From assembly GCF_033115175.1 (NCBI RefSeq), contig NC_084839.1:41215501-41279500 (forward strand): a stretch of DNA of 64,000 nucleotides, in the 5' to 3' direction. Within the stretch, counting starts at the first letter, position 1; every line of letters begins with the position of its first letter. Source of the stretch: Lepus europaeus (taxonomy: Eukaryota; Chordata; Mammalia; Lagomorpha; Leporidae). A model generated the notes under the pieces. That model did not search any database and was not told the DNA's origin. It was given only the letters and a program-made list of their open reading frames with translations. A program made the translations under genes and the position numbers. Below are positions 42,761 through 54,010 of the stretch, in pieces.

Positions 42761-44177
42761 CAATGACGGGCCTTCACTCGAGGGTGGAACTGGGCTGCGG
42801 CGTGAGCCCTGTGGAACCAGTCTCAGCTGCTGCACGCCCCTTGCCCCCCAGCCCTCACCCCGCCTCACGTTGGCCTCTGTTCTGGATTTTCACAGGAAAT
42901 GGGCTCTGCCTGCCCACCAACAGCTGGCCAGGGCGGGGCTATGAGGGGGCTCCGTATAGAGGTCAGTGCTTGAACAGCTGTTTTGAATTCCCTGCTTGGA
43001 AGCTGCTGTTTAGGACCAGCCGTGACTACCATTCTTGGCATAATTTCTCTGGCCGTGAGTCAGTGGCTTGAGTTGTCTGGGTGATGTGTGGTCCACAGCT
43101 GGCCTTCATCCCCCAAACAACCCCCCTCAGAGTTCACACATCTTCCAGTTCCCCGGCCCTTCCCTGTCACTCGTTCCCAGAAAATGGAGACCTGGTTCAG
43201 GTAGCCCAAGTAACTATCGTGTTGGAGGAGCAGACTGCTCCATACAGTAAGTGCCCAAACAACAGCTACTGTCTCACTGTCATAGGGAAGGCCCTTCAAG
43301 CTACATTAGAGTAGTTTTAGGTTGCCTGTTCCTGCAGGATTAGCAAAACCCAGGGTGACAAATAGGTTTTAACTTTTGGAATAGTCCTGACCAAACTGTA
43401 GGGACTTCTTGGGGTGCTCTTCCTGAGGAATCTGAATTGAGTCCCCATCTGAGAAGAATTCTGCAATCAATTAGTGATGTCTGCCCTGAACATAGGCATG
43501 AGGGAGCAGTAACATGTGTTACACATTTGAGAATTCAGCTCTTCTTATCCTTAGCTCTCTTCTCAGTTGCCACCTCCTCAGGCAAACTAGTGCTGACTTC
43601 TCAGCAACAAGGCATGGAGTTTGAGAGCACAGTACCCACTGCCCAGGATTATTGTGAACCTTAAAGACATTGAGACATCAATGCCAGACATCTGCAGTGT
43701 CAGACCCAGAAGTAGATCCTCTGTGAGATTCAGCTACTGGTTATGATTTCCAGGCCAGCTGAATACTGCTACTCTCCTCCCAACAGAGCTCCTTCTCCTT
43801 AATTACACTAATGCAGTTGCAGCTTTCCATCTGTGGTATGGGTATTTGGTTAATGCTTGCTTCTACTCATCCACGTGTGCCTGGATCTGGCACTACTAAA
43901 GTCTGGGGAACATGCGTTGAATGCGTGATAACCGCCTGGACTGGGTGATTCGAATGCATAGGAGTAAGAACCAAAGGTGGCTGGAAACTCCCTTTGTCCT
44001 CCTCCGGGTGATCTTCCACTCCAACTGAGGGCCAGTGTCACTGCAAGGGGAAGGGAGAGATGGTGGGTGGAAAGGAATAGGGGAATAAAAAAGGGGTCCA
44101 GGGGGAGGAGACATTTGGAGAAGTGAGAGAAAAAATAAGGTAAGAAAGGACGGAAAAGGGGAAAGGCAGAGACTACC
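42761..44177. other. Unique non-coding sequence
   Basis: About 1.4 kb with no SINE. No exon could be supported. Purine-rich text at 44,045-44,170 (GGGA/AAGG) is low complexity. Confidence 0.4.
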
Positions 44178-44504
44178 ATTTTTTTTTTTTATTTTTGACA
44201 GGCAGAGTGGACAGTGAGAGAGAGAGAAAGGTCTTCCTTTTTCCGTTGGTTCACTCCCCAATGGCCGCCGTGGCCGGCGCACCACGCTGATCCGAAGGCA
44301 GGAGCCAGGTGCTTCTCCTGCTCTCCCATGCGGGTGCAGGGCCCAAGCACTTGGGCCATCCTCCACTGCACTCCCGGGCCACAGCAGAGAGCTGGCCTGG
44401 AAGAGGGGCAACCGGGACAGACTCCAGCGCCCCGACCGGGACTAGAACCCAGGGTGCCGGCGCCGCGGGCGGAGGATTAGCCTAGTGAGCCGCGGTGCCT
44501 GCCG
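44178..44504 (-). mobile_element. CSINE, alternative subtype, antisense
   Basis: It begins with a T-run then 'tttttgacaggcagagtgga'. The body 'tggccgccgtggccggcgca' is very GC-rich, and it ends 'gagccgcggtgcctgccg'. Its head retains the extra block 'cgccccgaccgggactagaa'. The low number of decayed CpGs suggests a recent insertion. Subtype as at 3677 and 11,021. Confidence 0.95.
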
Positions 44505-44729
44505 GGACTGCCTTTTAAAATAGAAATAGAAAGGATAAGAAAATTAAATAAATAAGTGACAAGAGGAAGCGCAAAGGAAGAGAAGGAACGCTACCCAGTG
44601 CTAAAGGCAGGTGAGCCTGTGGATGGAGGTGGTGATCAGCACAGGGAGCAGGCAAACCAGAAGCCTCAAGCGGGTGAGAATCCCCTCGGCCTTGGGACAG
44701 ATTCTCTGTGGAGAGACCTGCTTAGTGGC

Positions 44730-44975
44730 TGGGTGTGGCCTCTGGACTTAGACTGCCTGAGCCTGAATCCTGACTCCCCGACGTCGCCCAGTAATCTTGG
44801 GCGAGCCACTTCTCTGAGCCTTACTCTCCTCCGCTGTGAAACAGTGATTTAAAAAAAAAAAAAAAAGGAAAAAGGAAAAAGTACCTATTTCACAAAACCG
44901 TTGTATTATTGAGATAATCCATGCAAAAATTTCCAAGTTGTTGGCACAAAGGAGGCTCTCCATGAATAAAGCAAT
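44730..44975 (+). repeat. MIR SINE relic with an A-rich insert
   Basis: 'ggacttagactgcctgagcc', 'cttgggcgagccacttctct' and 'gagccttactctcctccgct' give the forward head and core. A run of 16 A plus 'ggaaaaaggaaaaag' at 44,851-44,881 interrupts it, and 'cctatttcacaaaaccgttg' continues the MIR. Confidence 0.65.
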
Positions 44976-45315
44976 CATAGGTATCATGATTGGAAAATGC
45001 CAGGGCAGCTCCAGGGTCTCTCATCCCTCCTTGCTGCTCCCTGGTGCTCCCCCTTGCCGGAAGCTCGGGCCAGCACCCTTTGGGTGCAGGTGCCTCTCTT
45101 TCAAATCCTGGGCTGGGCCCTGAGGGTCCAGAGACAGCATCAGAGGCCACTCTGGGCCACTGATGAGTGCTCTGCCCAGTTATAGCAGCGACCTCCCTGG
45201 TGATGCAGGCCTTGCCTGCTCCATGGCGAGTCTGCATCTCCAAAGTTGGGGGAGGAGAGTTGGGGCTAGCAGCTGATCACCAGTCAGAGGGAGCCAAGGA
45301 GAACAGGGGAACGTG
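44976..45315. other. Unique non-coding sequence
   Basis: No recognised feature. Confidence 0.4.
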
Positions 45316-45319
45316 CTCC

Positions 45320-45530
45320 CAATCAGGTCGCTCACATTCCAGCTCCAGCACCTCCAAAGGAGCTGAGAGACCTTGAGAGGGGCCCTTAACCTCTCCGAAA
45401 CCCTGTCCTGCACTTTTTTGTTAAAATAGGGGAAATATGCCTGCTGTAACCTATCTCAGAGGATCACAAGAAAGGTTTTGGAAATAGCAGAGTCCATCCA
45501 GATGTCCAAGGTTTTTATTATGATGATGAT
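45320..45530 (+). repeat. MIR SINE relic
   Basis: 'ggcccttaacctctccgaaa', 'ccctgtcctgcacttttttg' and 'aaataggggaaatatgcctg', then 'tctcagaggatcac', fit the forward MIR order. Confidence 0.55.
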
Positions 45531-46143
45531 AATCATTTGTTCTGAAAATGATGAAAAAAATTCAAACCAGGATGGAAAATGCTTTTGGACAGCTTGTTGT
45601 TGTTGTTCTTGTAACCAGTCCTGCCTGGTATCGGAAAAACAATGAGAAGAAGGCTCAGGCCCGTGGTGGAATCAGCTGTCACGAGAGACGTGCTCAGGGC
45701 ACGGGGTGGGGGTGGCCGGATGGTCTGTAAATGGTGAGACTGGGTTGAACCTTTGCCCCTCTCTGAACTTCCTCCTTTAGGGACTGGACAGGAAGGTAGG
45801 ATCCTGAAATACCGTAAGAATGGTGTTTCTCATTCCTTTCCAGTCCAAACAAGGAAGCCGGGAAGCCGTGCAAGGGCATGGTTTAGTTCAAAGGCTTCAA
45901 GTCCAAAGAGCAGAGTAAGTTCAGCTGGAGTCAACAGCCAAGGCCATGCATGTGCAGATGGTCAAGGCCCAGGTCTCTGAGCCTTCCTAGATGCCTTTGC
46001 TTCCGAGAAGGCATTGATGTTCTGGATCTGACCTATTGCATCTGAATCGCTAGCTAATATTGTGGTTGGTTCAGATGTCAGTCAAATCAGAAATAGGAGC
46101 TGGCCAGCCAATGACTTGTTTCAATATAAAGCTCTTTCTTTCT
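45531..46143. other. Unique non-coding sequence
   Basis: About 610 bp without a recognised repeat. A short GTT repeat is at 45,595-45,607. Confidence 0.4.
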
Positions 46144-46467
46144 GTTTTTAAATTATTATTATTTCTTTATTTGAAAGGTAGAGTGAGCTACAGAGAGGGA
46201 GAGAAAGAGAGAGAGATAGTTTCCATCCACTGGTTCACTCCCAAATGACCACAAAAGCCAGGTTTGGGCCAAGGCCATGGCCAGGAGCTAGGAACTCCAT
46301 CCTGGTCTCCTACATGGATGGCAGGGGCCCAAGCACTTAGGCCACTCTTTGCTGCCTTCCTGGGGGCTGAATCAGAAGCTGAGTGGCCAGGACTCAAACT
46401 GGCCCTTTGATATGAGATGCTAGAGTTGTAAGCAGTGGCTTAACCACTGTGCCACAAAACCAGCCCC
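46144..46467 (-). mobile_element. Diverged CSINE, antisense
   Basis: It starts 'aattattattatttctttat', keeps 'ttgaaaggtagagtgagcta', and ends 'ctgtgccacaaaaccagccc'. Some internal blocks are missing or diverged. Confidence 0.9.
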
Positions 46468-46698
46468 TCAGTATAGTTATCTGAAGAGTTGAAAAGAACT
46501 CATTCATTCATTTGTTCCTTGAACAACAATCTATCAATGAATGTTATGTATGGATTGCTAGAGCCTGATGATTTAATGGATATTAATAAGAAGACAGGGC
46601 TTCTCTTAGAGTCAGTGCTCACATGACCACAGTTAAATCTTTTTGGAGATGTGAAATCACAGAATTAGAAGAACTGTTTGGCTACTTTAGATTTATTT
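46468..46698. other. Unique sequence, possible L2 relic
   Basis: 'cattcattcatttgttcctt' near 46,500 resembles the reversed L2 terminal repeat, but the stretch is short. Confidence 0.35.
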
Positions 46699-47024
46699 CA
46701 AGGACAAGTGCTGGGTCTAGTGGTTAAGACATTGCATGGGATGCCTGCACCCTGTATTGGTGTCCCTGAGTTTTTGGATCCCAACTCCACTCCCAATTCC
46801 AGCTTCCTGCTGATGTGCACTCTGGGGAGCAGTGGGTGAGGGCTAAGGTAATTGCATCCTGGCCACCTATTTGGGGGACCTGGACTGAGTTCCCAGCTCC
46901 CTGGCCCAGCTTCAGCTCTTGTGGGCATTTGGGGAGTCAACCAGCAAATGGGAAGGGTGTATGTGTATGTGTGTGTGTGTGTGTGCCTCTCAAAAGTAAA
47001 TAAAACAAAATAAATGTTAAAACT
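46699..47024 (+). mobile_element. Older CSINE-related SINE, sense, with (GT)n
   Basis: It begins near 'ttcaaggacaagtgctgggt', contains 'gggtgagggctaaggtaatt', and has a GT microsatellite at 46,959-46,985 in place of the CT run. It ends 'ctctcaaaagtaaataaaac'. Confidence 0.88.
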
Positions 47025-47029
47025 AGAGT

Positions 47030-47362
47030 AGGGGCAGACATTAGGGTACAGCAGTTTATACCACAGCTTGTGACACCTACATCCCAAATCAGAGTGCCAG
47101 TTTGAGCCTTGACTACTCTGCTTCCAACCTAATGCATTCTGGGAGGCAGCAAGTGATAGCTCAAGTGCTTGGACCTCTGCCATCCACGTGGAAGACCTGG
47201 ATGGAGTTCCTGGCTCCTGGCTTCAGCCTGGCACAGGCCTGGCTGTTGCAGGCTTTTGGGGAGTGAAACAGCAGATTGAAGATCACTCTTTCTCTATCTC
47301 TCCTCTCTCTGCCATTCTAACTTTCAAGTAGATGAAAATAAAATAGGTATTTTAAAAAACAA
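47030..47362 (+). mobile_element. Older CSINE, sense, adjacent to the previous copy
   Basis: It starts 'ggggcagacattagggtaca', has 'cagctcaagtgcttgg'-type text and 'gacctggatggagttcctgg', and ends 'ctttcaagtagatgaaaata'. Only a few bases separate it from the upstream copy, so it may have inserted in that copy's A-tail. Confidence 0.9.
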
Positions 47363-47874
47363 TTTAAAAAGGAGGTAGAAGGTCTCTCACAGCTTTCAAC
47401 TTTGCCCCTTGATTCTCCACCTGTCTCTCCTTAGTAAGAATTTGTTCAGCTTTGACTTCCCTGGGGGTTCACATTCTAAAGTTTCTTTTACTAGACCAGT
47501 TGCATCTAAAAGTAAAAGATGACTTTTTTTTACCCTTATTTTAAAGTTGCCTTGAATATATGAACATGTGTGAATTCAGTCATGTGGTCTGAATATTTGT
47601 GCAACATAGTATACATTTTTCCTGAGTATGTGCTAGAAACACTTATCTCTGAGAAAAATGGATTTCAGATATGTAAAATAGAATAAAAGCCATCCTGGCA
47701 AGTCTTTGAGTAGAAGGGCTGCGTTGACGCTTGATTGTAAAACTAGTGGAATCCAAAGGTACCTGCCCTCAGTTAGGAATACAGGCCTTGCTTGAATCAA
47801 ATGACCACAAAAACCACCTCAACTTGGTAAAATCAGTGAGTGTGTACCTTACATAAATGAGTATGGTAACAAGA
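47363..47874. other. Unique non-coding sequence
   Basis: No recognised feature over about 510 bp. Confidence 0.4.
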
Positions 47875-48190
47875 AGATGCATACAGGAATATTCATAGCA
47901 GGTCTATTCAAAATAGTCTCACATTGAAAACAACTCCACTGTCTATTAATAGTGGAATGGATAAATAAAATGTAACCTATTCACTGGATGGAATATTACA
48001 TAGCAAAAGAAGCAAACTGCTGATACACCCGACAACATAGTGTTGAGTGCAAGAAGTCAGACACTGAGGATACATTCTGTCTGACTCATTTATAAGTAGG
48101 TACATAACAGGCAAAATGAATCTGTGGTAATAGAAATTACCTTCTGGTCAGTGGGGCCAGTATTGATTGACTGGGAATGAATTTCCTGAT
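47875..48190 (+). mobile_element. L1M 3' end fragment, sense
   Basis: 'tattcatagcaggtctattc', 'aatagtggaatggataaata', 'ggaatattacatagcaaaag' and 'aagaagtcagacactgagga' match the ORF2 end of old L1M in order. Truncated and inactive. Confidence 0.75.
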
Positions 48191-48249
48191 GCTAAATCAT
48201 AAATATATTGCCTTCTGAAAAGTGTTTTGGAAATGGAATAAGTGTATTT

Positions 48250-48475
48250 AATTTCATTTTAATTTATTTTCCAAAGACAGTGACAGGCAGAATTTGTTCC
48301 CATCCTGTCTGGGTGGGTGGCCCAATTACTTGAGCCATCACTGCTGCCTATCAGAGCCTGTATTAGCAGAAGCTGGAATCTGAAGCAGAGCTGGTTGTCA
48401 AACCCAGGCTCTCTGATATGGGACTTGGGTGTCTTAACTGGTATCTTAACTGCTAGATGGAATGCCTACCTTTCC
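48250..48475 (-). mobile_element. Older CSINE-related SINE, antisense, internally deleted
   Basis: It starts 'aatttcattttaatttattt', lacks much of the centre, and has 'gggtgggtggcccaattact', 'ctgctgcctatcagagcctg' and an ending near 'ctagatggaatgcctacc'. Confidence 0.75.
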
Positions 48476-48834
48476 TCTATCCTCTTGAAGCAAGGCTCTC
48501 ACCCACTTGAAATTCTGTCCTTTTATATTCTATCATTATTATTGAATTCATTGTGGTCACTGTCCTGGACACTTTCCCAAGGACAGAGGCCTCACAGACA
48601 ACTCAACGCACCTGCTCTGGTCTAGAATACAGACCTGATACAGAAAATCAGTTAATCTCTGTTAATGGCAGATATGTAACTGTGTTCTCCTCTACTAGTG
48701 AGAAGGGGACTGTAGACCATGGTTTAAGGGACCAGCAAGAGCAGAACTGGAGGCAGCTTTCGCTTGCTGTACCTGGGCCATTGAGCCAAACATCTCACAT
48801 TGGTGATCTCCAGTTTCTTAGCTCCAAGACTCTG
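48476..48834. other. Unique non-coding sequence
   Basis: No recognised feature. Confidence 0.4.
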
Positions 48835-48990
48835 CAGGGCTAAGGAGCTTGGACAGAATCAAACCATAGTCGTCTGCAATGCCTGGAATCAGAACCAGGA
48901 GTGCCTGGCTACAGAACCCAAGCTGCAAGCTTGGAACCCAAGTTCTTTGACACCAAAGCCAGTATTCTTTCCATTCTATCATAACCACCT
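48835..48990 (-). repeat. MIR SINE relic (probable)
   Basis: 'aatcagaaccaggagtgcct' and 'ccagtattctttccattcta' are the reversed MIR head. The core is poorly kept. Confidence 0.4.
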
Positions 48991-49095
48991 TCTGATGGAA
49001 ACCTTCTCCCAAAGTTCCTAGGATAAGTCTTTTTTCAAGATGCTGTTTGATTGTAATCCAAGTTACTAGAAAGTGAGCACAGAAATTGCTTGTTT

Positions 49096-49415
49096 GGGGA
49101 CTGTCATTTGGCATAGCATGTTAAGGCAACACTTGTGATGCCAGCATATCATATCAGAATGCTGATTTGAGTTCCAGTTGCTCTGCTTCCAATCCAGCTC
49201 CCTGTTAATGTGCCAGGGAAGGCAGTGGGAGATGGCCCAACTACTTGAGCCTCTGCTACCCATGTGGGAGACCAGGATGAATTTCCTGGCTCCTGGCTTC
49301 AACCTGGCCTAGCCCTGGCTGTTATGGCCATTTGGAGAGTGAATCAGTGGATGGAAGATCTCACTGTGTCACTCTACATTTCAAATAAACAAGTAAATAA
49401 ATATATATGTTTTAA
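49096..49415 (+). mobile_element. Older CSINE, sense
   Basis: It begins 'tggggactgtcatttggcat', contains 'tggcccaactacttgagcct' and ends 'acatttcaaataaacaagta'. Diverged. Confidence 0.9.
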
Positions 49416-49699
49416 ATAGAAGAATACGAATAAATTGTTTATTTGAGAGTGTGATACCTTAAGAAAATTCTAGGCTCTCAACTGTGTTGATGGTTGGTGG
49501 ACAGTTGTCCCTGCTTGGGCGTAGGAAAACAGGGTAGTGGCCTAATCAAAAGTGTCTGGACTCAAAGTAAATGAGGTAAACAACAGAAATAGATTTCCCT
49601 TCCTCAAGAGAGATACAAAAGTGATAGGGAAAAAAATCCTAGGGTACGTGTACTACTACCCAGCCTCCCTACCCCAACCAGAAGTTGTTCCTCTGACAT
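49416..49699. other. Unique non-coding sequence
   Basis: No recognised feature. Confidence 0.4.
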
Positions 49700-50165
49700 A
49701 GAGTTCTGTTCTCATGCTTGGAAAGATATCATGTGTTATTCATTGCAAGGTGCAGCTCTTTGAAAAGTGCAAAATTCCATGTAAAATGCAGGGCGGATGA
49801 CGTCATTATTGTTAGCATGATTAGGTCTGCAGGGGAAGAAGAGGAGGGGCTGGGGAGCAGAGGTTTCTTCCTCAGCCCCATCCCTCCTGCCGTGTCTGTA
49901 ACTGACCGGCAGGATGCCTCTGCTAGGTGTCCAAGGAAGAATCAGACCAAAAGTGTTGTCTGAGGACATCGCAAATAAAGCAGGCAGAATGATTTAAAAA
50001 GAAAGCAATGGTCCCAAAAATAGCCAAGAGTCCTTCCCTGAATTATGTCTTAATGGGTAAAAGGGGGTTGAATGACGTGTTGCATTGTAAAAAGGCAAGC
50101 ATTTAAAGAGTGTCTATACAGAAAACAAGCAATCAGCTTATCCTAGGGTGACGGCCCGGCTGCAA
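49700..50165. promoter_or_regulatory. Candidate conserved non-coding block
   Basis: Repeat-free sequence with a CRE-like 'gatgacgtcat' at 49,797-49,807, 'agcatgattaggtc' nearby, 'gaatgatttaaaaag' (49,987) and 'gaatgacgtgttgc' (50,071). It lies just beyond a candidate minus-strand exon, in what would be the following intron. The two CRE-type sites are seen directly; regulation is inferred. Confidence 0.35.
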
Positions 50166-50212
50166 GGTCCTTGGACTCCAGCCTGGGCAGGGTCCACTGT
50201 CAGAGTACTCAC

Positions 50213-50245
50213 CTTTCTCCATTAGCTGCAACTCCTCCCCAGTAC
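50213..50245 (-). CDS. Candidate 33-bp exon (microexon), gene unknown
   Basis: On the minus strand a pyrimidine-rich acceptor 'cgtttctttccctctag' precedes the exon, and the donor 'aaag|gtgagtac' follows it, an almost ideal 5' splice site. The exon is 33 nt, a multiple of three, so inclusion would keep the reading frame. Two of the three frames are open. One, with two leading bases, reads T-G-E-E-L-Q-L-M-E-K; another reads Y-W-G-G-V-A-A-N-G-E; the third hits a stop. I do not recognise the peptide, so no gene is named. It could be a chance pairing of splice signals. Confidence 0.35.
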
Positions 50246-50529
50246 CTAGAGGGAAAGAAACGTAAAGGTGGCAATCTTCTGATAATAACAGTCACCCAGC
50301 AAACGAGGAGCATGCAGACTTAGGTTCATTTGTATACACACTCGCTCTAGGTTTGGTGGTTGAGTTCATTGTGTTGTATTACATTGTGTTGCACTCATTC
50401 CTGGGGGTTTGGTTGGGAACTGATTAAACTATGCTGAATTCATGATTGTACTCTGTGGGTAAAGCAGGTGGATAGCCCCAATTTCAACCAAAGGGGAGGA
50501 GTGAGTCTATAGATAAGAATCTTGAAATT
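50246..50529. other. Unique non-coding sequence
   Basis: No repeat recognised. If the candidate exon is real, this is the upstream intron with the branch point on the minus strand. Confidence 0.35.
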
Positions 50530-50836
50530 CCAAGCCAGTGTTGTGGCATAGTGGGTTAAGCTGCACTTGCAATGCCAGCATCGAATATAGGCACCAGGTT
50601 GAGACCTGGCTGTTCCATTTCCAAAACAGCTCCCTGCTAATGAGCCTGGGAAAGCAGCAGAAGATGGCCCAAGTATTTGGGTCCCTGCACCCACGGAGGA
50701 AGCTCACTGGCTTCAGTCTGGCCCAATTCTAGCTGCTGTGGCCATTTGGGGAGTGAACCAGTAGATGGAAAATCTCTTTCTCTGTCTCTCCCTTTCTCTC
50801 TGTAAACTCTACCTTTCAAATAAATCTTTTTAAAAA
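50530..50836 (+). mobile_element. Lagomorph CSINE, sense, exact target duplication
   Basis: It begins 'ccaagccagtgttgtggcat' and ends 'ctctacctttcaaataaatc' plus A-tail. The flanks 'aatcttgaaatt' at 50,518-50,529 and 50,837-50,848 are identical over 12 bp. Confidence 0.95.
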
Positions 50837-51014
50837 AATCTTGAAATTTGAAGAAGTACCAGCTTGCAAAGGCTCTTCAGAACTTTCTCTGACCTTGCTC
50901 TCATGGATAATGAGAATGCTGATTGTAGTCCCTAGTCCCACCATCACCACCTCCGTGGTGAGCCTGTTTATCCACTGTGGGATGTGGATTCAATTCCATC
51001 AGCATGTTCTTAAT

Positions 51015-51315
51015 GCATCACTTGGGACACCCACATCCCATGTTGGCATGCCTGAGTTCAAGTCCTGGCTCCATTTCCAGTTCCTGCTAATGTACAATAT
51101 GGGAGGCAGCAGGTGATGGATCAGGTCCTTGGGTCCTTACTGCCCATGCAGGAAACCCAGACTGAGCTCTTGGCCCCTGGCTTTGGCCTGGATGACCCCT
51201 GCTGTTGTAGGCATTGGGGGAGTGAACCAAAGATGGGAGATTTCTCTCTCTCTCTAAGTCTGTGTTTCTGTCTCCCTTGTGTGCACACTCTCAAATGAAT
51301 AAAATTTTTCAAAAA
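51015..51315 (+). mobile_element. Older CSINE-related SINE, sense
   Basis: The head is eroded. It becomes clear at 'cacttgggacacccacatcc' and runs through 'gggaggcagcaggtgatgga' to 'ctctcaaatgaataaaattt'. CT run at 51,243-51,255. Confidence 0.85.
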
Positions 51316-52029
51316 TGAAATGTTGCAGCTAAATTATTGATCATTACTACAAGATCCTTCCAGTTCATACTCCAGTTCATACAATATTTTTGTTGTCAGA
51401 CTCACTAAGTAATGGACTTGAGCTGGCACTAGTAATATAATGACCAAACAGAGTTGGGTGATTTGTGGATAAGATGTAAGGTGTGTGCTGTTCATGTGGA
51501 GAGGCATTTTAAGGTGCAACATGAAAGACCTCTACATCAATTAGGAAGCTTCAAGCTTCAAGTAAAAGGATAACTAGCAGAAGTTTATAAGTATATGGGT
51601 GCTTATTATTTATTTCAAGTAAATCCAGAGGTTGGTGAAGTAGGGACTGGTTTAGCAACCCAGTGCTGTCATCAAGGGCCAGGTTCCGGGCATTCTTTAT
51701 TCTGTGGCCTTGAACGTCCTCACACTTACTGCCATTAGATGCCTACCACTGCTCCTCAACAAGGAATATGAAAGGAAGGGAGAAAAAGAGGAAACACTTT
51801 TCTCCTTTCGATGCTTTCTTATTTCTGGTCAGGGAGGAAACTTCCCCCAGAACCCCCAGTGGATTTTGCATGTCTCCCGGCTGGATGGGTGAGGAGAGGA
51901 CAGACGATCGTGTTCTTCCACCTACGACTCGTGTGACCTGGGAAAGCTCTCTGTGCTTCATCATCATAGAGCCTATGTCCTCGGTCACTATGAGAACTGA
52001 AGAGCAAAGGTCTCCAACTGTGCTGAGAC
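51316..52029. other. Unique non-coding sequence
   Basis: About 710 bp without a recognised repeat. Small open frames are unconvincing. Confidence 0.4.
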
Positions 52030-52415
52030 CCTGCTTTTCAAATAAGCGAATAAATATTTTTCACAATAGCTTACAAACAGGAGCAATTCACGTGGCTCAC
52101 GGCTCTGGAGGCCGAGAAGTCGGAGAGAGACGGGCACCGGCAGCTGCTCAGCATTTGGGAGGACCTTCCTGCTGCATTCTAAGAAGGTGCAGGGCATCCG
52201 TGGTGAGACAGAGCAAGTGTGCCAGCCCGGGCCTCTCTTCCTTTCTTACAAAGCTACTAACGCCATGAAGGGGCCCCACCTGTTGACCTCATCTAACCCA
52301 AACTACTACCCAAAGGCTCTGCCTCCTAATACCAGTAACATGTGAACTTGGGGAATTGAGTCTTCCACACATGAACACTTGGGGGAATACATTCAAACCA
52401 AAGCACCACCCCTCT
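52030..52415 (-). mobile_element. MaLR-type solitary LTR, antisense
   Basis: 'ggctcacggctctggaggcc', 'ggaccttcctgctgcattct', 'ctctgcctcctaataccagt' and 'aacacttgggggaatacatt', ending 'caaaccaaagca', give the order of a reversed MLT1/MST-type LTR. Old, without internal genes. Confidence 0.7.
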
Positions 52416-53784
52416 TCTTCCCTGGAGTGAATAGAGAGGACATTGCCTTTGTTGCTTCTGCAGCCATCTTGTGGCCATGCAGGAAGCCAACCTGTGAACC
52501 ACACCAACGTGCAGAGAAGTGTCAAGTCCAGAGAAATGCAGAATCGCAGGGTCACAGCCCCACTCAAACAGCCTCAAAAGCCCGCCCCCTCCAGGCTTTA
52601 AATAAGACAATGAGTGGACTGGCATACTTTTCCCACCAGCAAGCAAAAGCATCCAAGGTGATATTTTTGGCTTACGCACTTACTTCTGGGTTCAACCTGA
52701 AGGAGGTATCAGTCCTGGTTTCCAATATCTGAGGAAGAAACGTGATTATCATGTGAAAAAAGAGCGGACAGGGAGATGGACCCTACTGGACGGGAGGGGA
52801 CTCCCTCTTTCTGTCACTGTGAACTGAACAGAATGCAGTGTGGGTGATCCTGTCACCTGGACAGTCCATGAGGCCAGGTGCAGGGGGTCCAGGCTGGTTG
52901 TCTGCATAGGGATGCTGATCTTTGGGGCTACAGGGAAGTTTCCTGAGACGCTAGGTGGAATGAGAACGAGAACGCTACTGTACTGTGTGTTTTAGTTCCT
53001 TGCACTGCCCGTGTTTATTTGCCCTTTTCCTCTTTTCAGATGGAGTAAAGTCTCTGGAAGGCTCCTGTCGCAGCCTTGCTCACTGGCAGAACAGGAAGAG
53101 ATGTGGCCAATTGCTCTCAGCACCCACTCTTCTTTCTTCTTTTGCCATTTGGATTCCTTTGCAGGCGGGGTTCTGGATGTCAGTGGCACTCTGTCAATCA
53201 CACGCACTCCCGTGAGATGCTTGCTTGGGGCAAGCACGGGCACAGAGGCCCTAGGCTTTCCAACAACAGATCCCCAGGGAGGGTTCGTGGGCTGTGGGAG
53301 GCGTGGGGTTGGGGGTGGGGAGGGGGGGCTTCCTGCTTCCCAGGCCTCACCTGGGCTGTGTTCTTGTAGTGCTTCTGGCACTGGCCTCTGGTCCCCTGCT
53401 CCCAGACGCCTCCTCAGCCCTTCTCATGGTTTCATTAGCACCTGTGTAAGGACCCTGCTGCTTAAAATACACCGAATGGCTTGTATCTGCTGCCACTCAC
53501 CCTGTCTGGCAGAGGACATAAGGGTGAACGTCTGGTCCCCACAGAGGACAGCAGGGAAGGGCAGAAGTGTTCCTCGGGCCAGGGAAGGGCCACATGGAAC
53601 TCTTATGAGACAGAATTTGTGCTTTGAGGTAGGCCGGCAGAGTCTCCTTCCTGGATTAAATCCAAGGAAGTTGTAAGCTTTGCCCATTAAGCAAAACCCA
53701 ACATCCTATAGTAGAGAATGACCTGAGAGAGCACATGTTGCCATTTGGTGTGGCACTTCACCTGCATGCCCCCAGCTGGTCACC
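52416..53784. other. Unique non-coding sequence
   Basis: About 1.4 kb without SINEs. A minus-strand open frame at 52,326-52,679 overlaps the LTR edge, and frames near 53,000-53,680 are GC-driven. A G-rich block at 53,300-53,327 could form a quadruplex. No exon supported. Confidence 0.4.
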
Positions 53785-53960
53785 ACTTGCTTGCTCTTTG
53801 CCAGAAGTAAGACCTAGGCCTGAGAGAATCCCCATTTTACCAATGAAGGTACCAATGTTCAGAGCATAGGCCCCAAGGAACCCTCACAAATATCTTGCCA
53901 GGGTTCCAACATATCAGATCTTTTCAGTAGCTGCAATTCCACCCTTAAAGACTCAGTCCT
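53785..53960 (-). repeat. MIR SINE relic
   Basis: 'atccccattttaccaatgaa', 'ggtaccaatgttcagagc' and 'cagggttccaacatatcaga' follow the reversed MIR order. Confidence 0.5.
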
Positions 53961-54010
53961 CTCGATTAAGCACTGATCTCCACAGGTTCTTGTTTTAAAA
54001 TCAAATTCTC

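Noticed and set aside
53020..53160. Possible exon after 'cccttttcctcttttcag'
   Set aside because: The acceptor looks good, but no convincing donor or consistent frame was found, and pyrimidine runs are common here.
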